Shown piece after piece: positions 18,510 through 27,188 of a DNA stretch of 64,000 nucleotides (position 1 is its first letter; each line of letters opens with the position of its first letter). The translations under genes and the position numbers were made by a program. Under the pieces are notes generated by a model that made no database searches, had not been told where the DNA came from, and was given only the letters and a program-made list of their open reading frames with translations. The stretch is from Bog-473 sp963764305 (GTDB lineage Bacteria; Actinomycetota; Acidimicrobiia; Acidimicrobiales; RAAP-2), in the NCBI GenBank assembly GCA_963764305.1, contig CAVXSD010000006.1, positions 744,001 to 808,000 on the forward strand. The letters run 5' to 3'.

Positions 18510-19025
18510 TCAATGCAGATCTACCTCTACAGCGAGACCCTTGGAGGCCAGGTCCACACATCGGTTGTCCTCTGCGTAGCGAAGCCCCTGGACATTGAAC
18601 AGCCGCACCTCGGGATCCTCTATCGGAAAGGGGCCCCAGTGCCAGGTTCCCCGGTACAGGACAAGGGATTCCAGAGGCTCGATCCGGAAGGCGCGTATGG
18701 CGTTCGCCTCGGCTTCATCCGCGAATTCGAGGGCCGCGGGAGCCACCACGATCACGGCTGGAACTTTGAGCGGCATCAAGGCCTGGGTGTGGGTGTCGTG
18801 GCGGAACAACATCTCGCAGCGCAGGCCACCCGGGGTCTCAGGGACCTCGTCGCGAGCATGGCCGATCAGGTTCACGTGGGCGTCGGCCCACTCGAACGCC
18901 AGCGTGTGCTGGCCGTCTCTAGGGTCGACATCGGCAACCGGAATCCAGCCGAAGGGGGACCACCCGGTCTCGGTCAGCGGCTCCGGTACCAGGGCTCGTT
19001 CTCTCATGGATCCGTCTGGGGACAT
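18510..19025 (-). CDS. Ureidoglycolate lyase family protein (AllA-like)
   Basis: The 171-residue protein begins MSPDGSMRERALVPEPLTETGWSP; the PEPLT-F-P-G opening, the central DAHVNLIGHARDEVP and the later THTQALMPL and YRGTWHWGPFPI motifs match ureidoglycolate lyases. That family releases glyoxylate and urea from ureidoglycolate. Starts at 19067 and 19007 are also possible. A CTGAC-N6-GTCAG dyad lies 65 bp upstream. The divergent neighbour is a cupin and then a glyoxylate-reductase-like dehydrogenase, which fits glyoxylate handling. Confidence 0.75.
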   Translation of the reverse strand: MSPDGSMRERALVPEPLTETGWSPFGWIPVADVDPRDGQHTLAFEWADAHVNLIGHARDEVPETPGGLRCEMLFRHDTHTQALMPLKVPAVIVVAPAALEFADEAEANAIRAFRIEPLESLVLYRGTWHWGPFPIEDPEVRLFNVQGLRYAEDNRCVDLASKGLAVEVDLH

Positions 19026-19089
19026 CACTCGCTCTCGTCTGCTTGGACCGCTGCCATGGTGCTGCACCTCGGGCGCAAGGCGGCCTAAC

Positions 19090-19105
19090 CTGACACCGGA
19101 GTCAG
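19090..19105. promoter_or_regulatory. Dyad operator CTGAC-ACCGGA-GTCAG (site 4)
   Basis: This perfect-arm dyad sits between divergent transcription units: 65 bp upstream of the lyase start at 19025 and 28 bp upstream of the cupin at 19133. One repressor bound here could control both directions. Confidence 0.65.
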
Positions 19106-19132
19106 TCTAGGAAACCTTGGGAGGCCAACAGG

Positions 19133-19516
19133 ATGGATGTGCGCAGCATTGAAGCCAAGGCGCCGGTCGTCGAGCACAACGGCACCGTCCCGGTCTGGTG
19201 GATGATCGAGTCCCGCGAATTCAAGGACATCACCGATGGGGGCTACCTGGAGCTGGTCAACGAATTCGAAGTCCCCGGCGGCGGACTGGTCGACCCGCAC
19301 TCCCACCCCACGCACGAGTTCTATTACGTCATGAACGGCAAGGGAATCATGACGATCGACGGAGAGGACCGCCCCATCTCCCAGGGCGATCTGGTCTACA
19401 TCCCGCCCGATAAGGTGCACTCACTGCGCCCGATAAGCGACCACGCTCCAATCCACTGCTTCTGCTTCGCCATCGGAGTCAAGGGCGCAGGCGCCATCAA
19501 CTACACAACGCACTGA
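19133..19516 (+). CDS. Single-domain cupin protein
   Basis: The 127-residue protein has the cupin motif 1 DPHSHPTHEFYYVMNGKG with its His-His-Glu metal ligands and motif 2 GDLVYIPPDKVHSL with the last His. It starts at an ATG after TTGGGAGG. The stop TGA abuts the GTG of the dehydrogenase gene, so the two are co-translated. Too short for a bicupin ureidoglycine aminohydrolase. It may be a sensor, an isomerase or a decarboxylase. Confidence 0.85.
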   Translation: MDVRSIEAKAPVVEHNGTVPVWWMIESREFKDITDGGYLELVNEFEVPGGGLVDPHSHPTHEFYYVMNGKGIMTIDGEDRPISQGDLVYIPPDKVHSLRPISDHAPIHCFCFAIGVKGAGAINYTTH

Positions 19517-20482
19517 GTGGCTCGTGTCCTCGTCACCCGCCCGCTGATCGAGGGCGGAACAGATCCTCTGCTCGAAGCCGGCCATGAGATAGTGCTGCGC
19601 GAGGATGGTGCCGTCCTCTCCCCCGAGGAACTGCTGCACCTGGCTGCTGAATGTGACGGAATTGTCTGCCACCTCACCGATCGCATCGATGTGCCCGTGC
19701 TCGAATCAGGGAGAAGAGGCAGTCTGCGGGTCGTGGCGAACGCGGCCGTGGGGTACGACAACATCGACGTCACCTCTGCGCATGCCATGGGCATCACGGT
19801 GTGCAACACGCCAGGAGTTCTCGACGATACGACGGCAGACCTGGCATTCCTGCTGATTCTCGCCGCGACGCGCCTGGCGACAGGTGCAGAACGGGATCTG
19901 CGGGAAGGCCGATGGAAGGGATGGGGATTCGGCACCCACCTGGCCCGCGATGTGCACGGGGCCACGCTGGGGCTGGTCGGCTTCGGGCGTATCGCGCGTG
20001 CGGTCGCCCACAGAGCGGACGGTTTCAACATGGAGGTCATCCATACCGCACGCCACGACACAGGCGTGACCGGGTTCGTCGCGACGCTTGACGAGCTGCT
20101 CGAACGATCGGACATCGTGAGCCTGCACGTCCCTCTCAGCGAGTCCACCCGTCACCTGATCGGCGCCGCAGAGCTTGCCCGCATGAAGTCGAGCGCTGTG
20201 CTCATCAACACGGCCCGCGGGCCGGTAGTGGACGAGAATGCGCTGGTTGATGCGCTGGAGAACGGCACTATTTACAGCGCCGGGCTCGACGTCTTCGACG
20301 GGGAGCCCAAGGTGAACCCCCGATTGCTCTCTGCACCCCGGGCGACACTGTTTCCTCACATCGGAAGTGCAACTATCGCCACCCGGACCCGCATGGCCCG
20401 TCTTGCGTGCCAGGGGGTCTGTGACGTCTTGGCGGGCGGAACGCCCCCGAACGCCGTTCTCCCCGCGCAGCAACCCGCGTAG
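19517..20482 (+). CDS. D-isomer-specific 2-hydroxyacid dehydrogenase (glyoxylate/hydroxypyruvate reductase-like)
   Basis: The 321-residue protein starts at GTG directly after the cupin stop. It has the NAD motif LGLVGFGRIARAVA, the DIVSLHVPL strand, the catalytic Arg in NTARGPVVDE, Glu in DVFDGEP and His in LFPHIGSAT. This is a complete Arg/Glu/His catalytic set. The N-terminal AVGYDNIDV fits glyoxylate or hydroxypyruvate reductases. Context with an AllA-like lyase suggests glyoxylate as substrate; that is inference. Confidence 0.88.
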   Translation: MARVLVTRPLIEGGTDPLLEAGHEIVLREDGAVLSPEELLHLAAECDGIVCHLTDRIDVPVLESGRRGSLRVVANAAVGYDNIDVTSAHAMGITVCNTPGVLDDTTADLAFLLILAATRLATGAERDLREGRWKGWGFGTHLARDVHGATLGLVGFGRIARAVAHRADGFNMEVIHTARHDTGVTGFVATLDELLERSDIVSLHVPLSESTRHLIGAAELARMKSSAVLINTARGPVVDENALVDALENGTIYSAGLDVFDGEPKVNPRLLSAPRATLFPHIGSATIATRTRMARLACQGVCDVLAGGTPPNAVLPAQQPA

Positions 20483-20588
20483 CAACGACCGTTCATTTCA
20501 GGCCTGACCGCCATCGTGATTCAACGGGGGTCGAAGGATACGATCCGACAGCCATTCGAACGGATCTCCGGGTTGGAGGGAGGCGGCA

Positions 20589-23500
20589 TTGCGCTCGGTC
20601 CGGACAATCACCAGCACCGCGCTGTCGACGGTGATGACCATTGCTTTCGTCGGATTTCTCGGGAACCAGCTCTCGACGCTCCCAGCGGCCGCCGTGGCGC
20701 CGTCCTGGCAGACGGCAGCCAGCTACGCGCCACTGGCCAACGTCACAGCGGTCTCCTGTGCGCCAAGCGCGGCGGCGGGGTCGGCGACCTGCGTGGCCGT
20801 CGGCGACGACGGTGGCCACGCGGCCTCCATCATCGTGACCCAGAACGGTGGCTCAACGTGGTCCGACTCGACTCCCCCAGCCGGCGTCACCACACTTTCC
20901 ACTGTCTCGTGCCCGTCGACATCTGTCTGCTACGCCGGCGGAGGCTCAGGAATCATGAAGTCGACCAACGGCGGGGCGAGCTGGGTCATTCAGGATGCGG
21001 CCTTTCCAGCCGAATCGATTTCCTGTTTCAACATTGATGAGTGCACCGCAGTTGGAGGCGCCGGGATAGTCGAGACGGCAGACGGGTCCACTTGGAATTC
21101 GCAGTCCCCACCACCAGAAACAGGCAATTTCGTATGGCAGTGTCGTGCCCCAACGCCATCACGTGCCGGCGGTTGGAATGGTTGACAATGTGCCATCGAT
21201 AGTCGGCGAATACCAACGGGTCCAGCTGGGCATTGCTTCAACAGCCCGCCTTACGTCACTGTCCGGCATTTCCTGCTTGCTCGGGATCGAGACCTGCACC
21301 GCCGTCGGGATTGCGACGGCCGGCGGTGGAGACGTCACTAAGCACATCAGATGGTGGTGAACGTGGATTATTGCAAGCTCGATTCCGACCGGCAAACAGC
21401 TGAACGGGTCGGTCTGCCCGAACGAAACAACCTGCATCGCCGTCGGCACCAACCTCAGCACAACCCCCTACGTCGTCGGAACATCGACCAACGGTTCGAC
21501 GTGGTCACTCCAGACCCCACCAACCAACGCTGTGGATCTCACCGGGATCTCCTGTTCCGCTTCCGCGGACTGCATTGCGGTGGGCAACACGGGCAACCTC
21601 GGGGCTGGGTCCACGATCATGGGCACAACGACGGGCGGGCTGTCATGGGCGGCGCAGACCCCGCCACCGGGAACGAGTCGCTTGGGCTCGGTTTCGTGCC
21701 CCAGCACCACCGAATGCGTCGCCGTCGGAGTCAACTCGGTTCTGGCCTCCTTCAACGAGGGATACGCCTGGACCGCACAGCCAATTCCCTCCGACGTCAA
21801 GGGACTCAATGCCATTTCGTGTGCCACGACCTCGGACTGCACGGCGGTGGGATTCGGCCTCTTCGGAAGCCCCGTCATCATCGGCACCGTGAACGCGGGC
21901 GCGACCTGGACGTCTGAGTCCGTCCCCGCGGGAGTCGGCATCTTGACGGGAGTCTCGTGTGCGAGCCCTGCTGTGTGTCATGCCGTGAGCGACTTCGGCA
22001 GTTCCTCGCCCAACATCATCGCAACGGGCAACGGCGGCGGAACATGGGTATCGGAGTCGTACCCAGGAATCGTCACCAATTTCACCGGAATCTCGTGCCC
22101 GGATGCCCTGCACTGCACCGCCGTGGGCCTGTCGTCCGGTGGACCGAGTGCGGTGATCCTCGCCACGGGGAACGGCGGGGCCACCTGGGCGCCCCTGACG
22201 GCGCCCGCTGCGGCGACCACTCTCAACGGCATCTCCTGCTCCAGCGACACGACTTGTTTGGCAACCGGATCCCACGTGATCGGCACGACTGACGGCGGTT
22301 CCCAGTGGAACGACCTGGGGACTCCCGGCGGGGCGACGCCATTGGTGTCCGTAAGCTGCCTCAGCCTATCGACATGCATCGCCGTCGGCGGCGCCCGCAT
22401 CCTCACGACGACCGACGGCGGCACCACCTGGACAAGCCAATCAGCTCCGTCCGGCGTCGGCACTCTGTTCGGGGTGGGCTGTGCCAGTCCGGTGAACTGC
22501 GAAGCCGTCGGAGCGGGTTCGAACCTCGGCGGCACTATCGCCACCTTGTCGGCTCCCCCAACTGTCACGACGACCAGCCTCACCATCGGAACCATCGGCG
22601 TGTCCTATGCGGCTTCGCTCGCGGCAAGCGGAGGATTGGCTCCCTACTCATGGGCAGTGTCCGGAGGGAACCTCCCGCCAGGAATCCATCTGGCAACGAG
22701 CGGCGTCCTCGGTGGCACGCCCACGATCTCGGGTCAGTACCACGTCACATTCACCGTCACGGACTCGAACCACTTGTCGACGCCGGCAAACCTGGTCATC
22801 TCCGTCAAACCGCTCGGAGCCCCGGGGTACTGGGAGGTCGGCAGCGACGGCGGGATATTCAACTATGGCGGCGCACAGTTCTACGGCTCGACCGGGAGCC
22901 TCCACCTGAACGCGCCGATCGTCGGCATGGCCGCGACGCCGGATGACGCCGGCTACTGGCTCCTGGCCTCCGACGGCGGTATCTTCGCCTTCGGTGACGC
23001 CGTCTTCTACGGCTCGACGGGTGGGATGCATCTCAACGCACCCGTCCTGGCGATGTCGCCAACGCCCGACGGTGGCGGGTACTGGGAGGTTGCCGGCGAC
23101 GGCGGGATCTTCGCGTTCGGCGACGCCGCCTTCTACGGGTCGACGGGTGCGCTGCGGCTCGACAAGCCGATCGCGGGAATGGCGTCGACGTTGGACGGAC
23201 GTGGGTATTGGCTGGTGGCCTCCGACGGCGGGATCTTCGCGTTCGGCGACGCGCCTTTCTTCGGCTCTACGGGCGGCCTCCCCCTGCAGAAGCCGATCGT
23301 CGGCATGGCCGCGTCCCCTGACGGGGCCGGCTACTGGCTGGTCGCTTCCGACGGAGGCATCTTCAGCTTCGGTGCCGTGGCCTACTTCGGTTCGACAGGA
23401 GGGAAGCCGATAGGTGCACCGGTCGTGGGCATGGACCGTACCGCCGACGGCCAGGGGTACTGGTTCGTCGGACGCGACGGCGGCATCTTCAGTTTCGGCG

Positions 23501-23595
23501 ACGCCGGCTTCTACGGTTCGACCGGCGGGTTGCGCTTGAATCGTCCGATCGTGGGGATGGCCGCCGTGCAGTCGCTGGCGGCCGGCAGCCCGTAA
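20589..23595 (+). pseudogene. Large exported repeat surface protein with a frameshift cluster near 21.1-21.4 kb
   Basis: A TTG start after GGAGGGAGG opens a signal peptide (MRSVRTITSTALSTVMTIAF ... AAAVA). It is followed by about ten repeats of some 40-45 residues with the pattern VSCPSTS-C-AVG and T-NGG-TW, which are photosystem-assembly/sialidase-like beta-propeller units. A putative Ig domain follows (LAASGGLAPYSWAVSGGNLP, HVTFTVTDSNHLSTP), then six GYW-SDGGIF repeats to the end. The repeat pattern switches frames at about 21135, 21160, 21340 and 21357, so the intact product of about 1,000 residues is read only with four corrections. The clean C-terminal frame is 21532-23595. A cell-surface or adhesive role is inference. 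Confidence 0.75.
22825..23580 (+). repeat. Six 126-bp coding repeats (GYW-SDGGIF-FGDA-FYGSTG unit)
   Basis: Six 42-residue units start at codons for GYW at 22825 and about every 126 bp thereafter; the last unit is shortened by the C-terminus. Conserved in each are GYW, DGGIF, an aromatic plus Gly, a GSTG turn and PI-GMA. The spacing is constant, consistent with a repeated beta-strand blade. Bases vary freely between units, so the repeats are old. Confidence 0.85.
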
Positions 23596-23629
23596 AGGCG
23601 AGACCCCGTCGGCCCTCAGCGCGAAGGGG

Positions 23630-24133
23630 TCACCACGCGCTCGAGTGCGCGAGAGTCCGTTCCAGGATGCCCAACGTGGCGCGCAGGGCCGACTCGGGGA
23701 TGATGGGGAAGATGTCGGCCTCCTTCCACTGCGGGTCGATGGTCGACCAGTCGTAGTACGAGGTCACGAGCGTCCCGTTCTCCGCCGGCTCGAGCCGGTA
23801 GCCATAGACATGGCCGATCTGCGGCTTGATCTGTCCCTTGATGGTCCACGCGATCTCACGGTCGGGCTCGAACGTCGTGATGTGGACCGTCACGTCGTAA
23901 CGTCCCATCGGGAAATCGTTGAGTGCCTCGCGATCCATGTGGATGACGAACTCGTCCCCCACCTTGGTCGCCGGCACCCCGGTGGAGTCCATCAACATGC
24001 CGGAGCTGTCGATGGTCACATGACCCTTGGGATCGCTGAGCAGAGCGAAGATCCGTCCCGGCTCGGCCGGGATCGTGCGCCCCACTTCCATGCGTTCCAC
24101 CTTCTCGTCCGCTGCCGATGACCCTTCGCTCAT
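23630..24133 (-). CDS. SRPBCC-family (polyketide cyclase/dehydrase-like) protein
   Basis: The 167-residue protein has a Bet v1-like fold signature: VGRTIPAEPGRIFALLSDPKGH at the start, FEPDREIAWTIKG in the middle strands and a C-terminal helix ESALRATLGILERTLAHSSAW. A hydrophobic ligand pocket is expected; no catalytic residue is evident. It is separated from its neighbours by short gaps and has no obvious operon partner. The start ATG 24133 lies 14 residues before the fold begins. Confidence 0.8.
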   Translation of the reverse strand: MSEGSSAADEKVERMEVGRTIPAEPGRIFALLSDPKGHVTIDSSGMLMDSTGVPATKVGDEFVIHMDREALNDFPMGRYDVTVHITTFEPDREIAWTIKGQIKPQIGHVYGYRLEPAENGTLVTSYYDWSTIDPQWKEADIFPIIPESALRATLGILERTLAHSSAW

Positions 24134-24162
24134 GGCTGCATTGTGTCACCGACGGCGAGGAC

Positions 24163-24813
24163 CTACCCGGCGCCGCCCCGGCGCACCAGCGAAGTATCGA
24201 GCCCGAGCAGCTCCACCGTCGTCGAACCCGACCTGAGGGCCTCGAAGAACCCGGCTTCCTTGGCCTCCCGGTCGCGTCCGGCAGCCAGCACCTCGCTCAG
24301 TGCCCCACGCGGCACGAAGGCCACGCCGTCGACGTCGGCCACGACCCAGTCCCCCTCCGCCACTCGGACGCCCCCGACCCGCACCGGGACCCCGACGGAA
24401 CCCGGCTTGTCCTTGGTCGCGCCGGTGAGGGCGATGGTCGCCGAGAACACGGGGAATCCGTGCGCCTCGAGGGCGGCCACGTCGCGCACCCCGCCGTCGA
24501 GGATCAAGCCGGCCAAGCCGACGGCCTCGGCTGCGGTCGTCAGCACCTCGCCCCAATAGCCTCGATCGGCCACCTGGCCGACATCGACGACGAGGACGCT
24601 CCCACGCGGTGCCTCGGTCACCGCCACGTGCACGGCCAGGTTGTCCCCCGGTGTGCAGCCGACGGGGTAGGCCGGGGCGGCCACCGCAGCACCGGACCAG
24701 ACCGGACGGAGCCTGCGGTGCGCGGCGAGCCCGCCCGACTCCCCGATGGTGGCGGAACCGAGCCGCGCCAGCTCGGCCGCAACGTCCCCCGGGTCCATGC
24801 TCGCATCGGTCAC
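24163..24813 (-). CDS. RraA-family protein (4-hydroxy-4-methyl-2-oxoglutarate aldolase-like)
   Basis: The 216-residue protein starts at GTG 24813, chosen because GAGGAGG precedes it with 8-nt spacing. It shows PGDNLAVHVAV, VLVVDVGQVADRGYWGE, the Arg-Asp pair in LDGGVRDV and GDWVVADVDGVAFVPR. These are the metal and pyruvyl-binding motifs of RraA-like class II aldolases. Such proteins cleave or decarboxylate 4-hydroxy-2-oxoacids; others of the family bind RNase E, which is unlikely here. It is divergent from the ThuA gene. Confidence 0.88.
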   Translation of the reverse strand: MTDASMDPGDVAAELARLGSATIGESGGLAAHRRLRPVWSGAAVAAPAYPVGCTPGDNLAVHVAVTEAPRGSVLVVDVGQVADRGYWGEVLTTAAEAVGLAGLILDGGVRDVAALEAHGFPVFSATIALTGATKDKPGSVGVPVRVGGVRVAEGDWVVADVDGVAFVPRGALSEVLAAGRDREAKEAGFFEALRSGSTTVELLGLDTSLVRRGGAG

Positions 24814-24887
24814 GGTGTGCTCCTCCTCGTTCGGGTCCGGCGGGTGCCCGTGCCTTCGAGCACCGGGCGCGGGCTTTGCCCCGTGTC

Positions 24888-24893
24888 TACACT
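24888..24893 (+). promoter_or_regulatory. Probable leaderless -10 box TACACT
   Basis: TACACT is followed by 8 nt and then the GTG at 24902, which lacks a ribosome-binding site. The same layout (TANNNT, 6-8 nt, start codon) occurs before the genes at 25605, 27189, 29246, 34155, 37530 (minus) and 42520. Confidence 0.5.
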
Positions 24894-24901
24894 CCCCCGG
24901 C

Positions 24902-25594
24902 GTGCCCGAGGACATGCTGATCGTCACCCAGGTGGCCCCCTACGCCGACGGGCCGGCGGGCGTGCACGGCGTGCTGGGCCAGGCGGCAACCGGCCTCGGC
25001 GAGTTGGCCGGCCTCGCCCAGCTCACCCCGACCGTGGTGAGCGACGTCCGCGCGGTCTCGACCGACGACGTCGCGAACGCCCGCGTCCTGGCCCTCTTCA
25101 CCATTGGGGAGACCCCGTGGTCCGCCGCGCAGAAGGCGGCCGTGCACGAGGCCTGGCGGAACGGGGGGCTGCGCATCCTCGGCGTCCACTCCGCCACCGA
25201 CGCCAACCACGGTTGGCCCGAGTACGGGTCCATGCTGGGGGCCCGCTTCGACGGCCATCCCTGGACCCAGGACTTCGCCATCGACGTGGTCGACGCCGAC
25301 CACCCGGCGACGGCGCACCTCGGCACCCGCTGGCAGTGGCACGACGAGGTCTACCTGTTCGCCGATCTGCGTCCCGACGCCCGGGTCCTGCTCCACCTCG
25401 CCGAGGACCAGGTCGACCTCGCGGCGCCCGGGGGGCGCGTGCCCGAGTGCGGGTTCCCGCTCGCCTGGAGCGTGCAGGAGGGCCCCGCCCGCACCTTCTA
25501 CAGCGCGCTCGGCCACTTCCCCGGGGCATGGGAGACGCCCGCCTATCTACGCCACCTGGCCGGGGGCCTCGCCTGGCTGGTGGAGAGCGCCTAA
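24902..25594 (+). CDS. ThuA-like (trehalose-utilisation) domain protein
   Basis: From GTG 24902 the protein has 230 residues; ATG 24914 is the alternative. It matches the ThuA/class I glutamine amidotransferase-like fold: ARVLALFTIGETPWSAAQKAAVHEAW, LRILGVHSATDANHGWPEYGS, then GARFDGHPW and the C-terminal FYSALGHFPGAWETPAYLRH. The last His and the earlier HSATD are the conserved family positions. Proteins of this type are usually linked to sugar catabolism, but the exact activity is unknown. The downstream dehydrogenase starts 10 bp after its stop. Confidence 0.85.
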   Translation: MPEDMLIVTQVAPYADGPAGVHGVLGQAATGLGELAGLAQLTPTVVSDVRAVSTDDVANARVLALFTIGETPWSAAQKAAVHEAWRNGGLRILGVHSATDANHGWPEYGSMLGARFDGHPWTQDFAIDVVDADHPATAHLGTRWQWHDEVYLFADLRPDARVLLHLAEDQVDLAAPGGRVPECGFPLAWSVQEGPARTFYSALGHFPGAWETPAYLRHLAGGLAWLVESA

Positions 25595-25595
25595 T

Positions 25596-25611
25596 GTGAC
25601 GCGCATGTCAG
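25596..25611. promoter_or_regulatory. Dyad operator GTGAC-GCGCAT-GTCAG (site 5) over a leaderless start
   Basis: The left arm has one mismatch (G for C). A TAATGT -10 box at 25592-25597 lies over the left edge and is followed by 7 nt and ATG 25605, so the dyad covers the transcription start and the start codon. Binding would block initiation directly. Confidence 0.5.
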
Positions 25612-26678
25612 GGTCATCGTCCGTGGACTCGCTTCCCGAGGTGATGGCGGCGGCCGTCTACCAGTCACCCGGCGTGGTGACCGTGGAGGAACGGTCGGTC
25701 CCGCGTCCGGGGCCCGACCAGGTGGTCGTGCGCGTGAACGCATGCGGCATCTGCGGGTCCGACATCCACCAGCTGCGCGACGGCTGGGGCTTCACTCCGG
25801 GCGCGGTGGCCGGACACGAATGGAGCGGGACGATCGCCGCCGTCGGGAATGACGTCACGGAGTGGTCCGTCGGCGAGCTCGTCGTCGGTGGGGCCTCGCC
25901 GCGTTGTGGGACGTGCCGAGGCTGCCGGGCGGGGAAGCCATCGCAGTGCGAGAACCGAAGCACCATGACGTCCGGGCAGTCCGACGGGGCGTTCGCCGAG
26001 TACATCTTGTGCCGGGCCGGCGGTGTGCTGCGCCTGCCCGAGGGCCTGTCCCCCCGCCATGCCGCGCTGGCGGAGCCACTGTCCGTGGCCTTGCACGGCA
26101 TCACCCGTTCGGGCGTCGCGCCCGGCGACAGCGTGATGGTGTTCGGCGCCGGCCCGATCGGCGCGTTGAGCGTCGCCGCCCTGCGCGCCAAGGGCATCGC
26201 GGACATCACGGTGGTGGAACCACACGAAGGGCGGCGCCAGCTGGCCGCCGACCTCGGCGTGACGTCCATCGTCGACCCGGCGGACCTCGAGGTGTTCCCC
26301 TCCTGGGAGCCCGAGCACATGTCGTCACGGGCCGTGCACGTCGTGTTGGAGTGCTCGGGACACCGCTCCGCCATCGAGGCGGGGTTCAACCAGTTGGCCC
26401 GGGGCGGCATCCTGGTCATGGTGGGTGCCGGTATCGACCACCCGACCTTCGACATCAACCGGATGATCCTCAACGAGCTGACCGTGACCGGTTCCTTCGT
26501 CTACGACCTCGGGGGCTTCGATCGCGCCCTCGAGCTCCTCGCCTCGGACGGATTCCCGGCCGAACGTCTCATCGACCCTGGCGACATTCCCCTCAACGGC
26601 ATCGGCGATGCCCTCGAGGCACTCGCGGTCGGCCGCATCGCCGGCAAGGTGATGGTGATCCCGGAGGTGCGTTCCTGA
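25605..26678 (+). CDS. Zinc-dependent medium-chain alcohol dehydrogenase
   Basis: From ATG 25605 the protein has 357 residues. The internal ATG 25644 (MAAAVYQSPG) gives the family's usual start but has poor ribosome-binding-site spacing, while 25605 has a leaderless -10 box. Catalytic zinc ligands are in CGICGSDIH and GHEWSG. The structural zinc loop has four Cys (CGTCRGCRAGKPSQC), and the NAD site reads VFGAGPIGALS. It oxidises a polyol or secondary alcohol of unknown identity. Its stop overlaps the next gene's ATG (TGATG). Confidence 0.9.
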   Translation: MSGSSSVDSLPEVMAAAVYQSPGVVTVEERSVPRPGPDQVVVRVNACGICGSDIHQLRDGWGFTPGAVAGHEWSGTIAAVGNDVTEWSVGELVVGGASPRCGTCRGCRAGKPSQCENRSTMTSGQSDGAFAEYILCRAGGVLRLPEGLSPRHAALAEPLSVALHGITRSGVAPGDSVMVFGAGPIGALSVAALRAKGIADITVVEPHEGRRQLAADLGVTSIVDPADLEVFPSWEPEHMSSRAVHVVLECSGHRSAIEAGFNQLARGGILVMVGAGIDHPTFDINRMILNELTVTGSFVYDLGGFDRALELLASDGFPAERLIDPGDIPLNGIGDALEALAVGRIAGKVMVIPEVRS

Positions 26679-27139
26679 TGCCACATCCCTTCTACCCTTC
26701 GGGCAATCCACGGTTCAACCACGTGGCCATGTCGCTGCCGGCGGACCTGCTCGATGCCGAGAACCGCGCCGATCTCTGCCGTTTCTTCGACGAGGTGCTC
26801 GGCTTCGAGGAGATGGAGGTCATGACGGAGGACCGACGGCGCCTCATCATGAGCTGCGTCCACTGGGACCAATTCATCTTCCTGATCGCCGAGGACGAGC
26901 CGATGCGCTGCCCCCGCATGGATCACTACGGCTTCTCCGTCGGGTCGCTCGACGAGTTGAAGGGCATTCAGGAGCGGGCCGAGAAGTTCCGCACGCTGGA
27001 CGACCGCATGGAGCTGATCGACCTGCACATGGACGACCAGAAGATGGTCAAGATCCACTCGCTCTACGTGCGTTACCTCCTGCCCATGACGATCGAGTTC
27101 CAGTACTGGGAGTTCCCCGAGGTGGCAAAGGCCGGCTGA
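26678..27139 (+). CDS. VOC/glyoxalase-fold protein
   Basis: The 153-residue protein begins MPHPFYPSGNPRFNHVAMSL, with the NHVA/DHYGF paired strands and a VGS-EL-GI segment, the two beta-alpha-beta-beta-beta units of vicinal oxygen chelate proteins. His in FNHVA, His in MDHYGF and Glu in TIEFQYWEF are positioned as metal ligands. It is translationally coupled to the dehydrogenase (one-base overlap), so it may act on that enzyme's product. The reaction is unknown. Confidence 0.82.
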   Translation: MPHPFYPSGNPRFNHVAMSLPADLLDAENRADLCRFFDEVLGFEEMEVMTEDRRRLIMSCVHWDQFIFLIAEDEPMRCPRMDHYGFSVGSLDELKGIQERAEKFRTLDDRMELIDLHMDDQKMVKIHSLYVRYLLPMTIEFQYWEFPEVAKAG

Positions 27140-27188
27140 ACCCCGGCGGATCTGAACGGTCCACTCGGCGCACCGGTACGGTGCCAGC

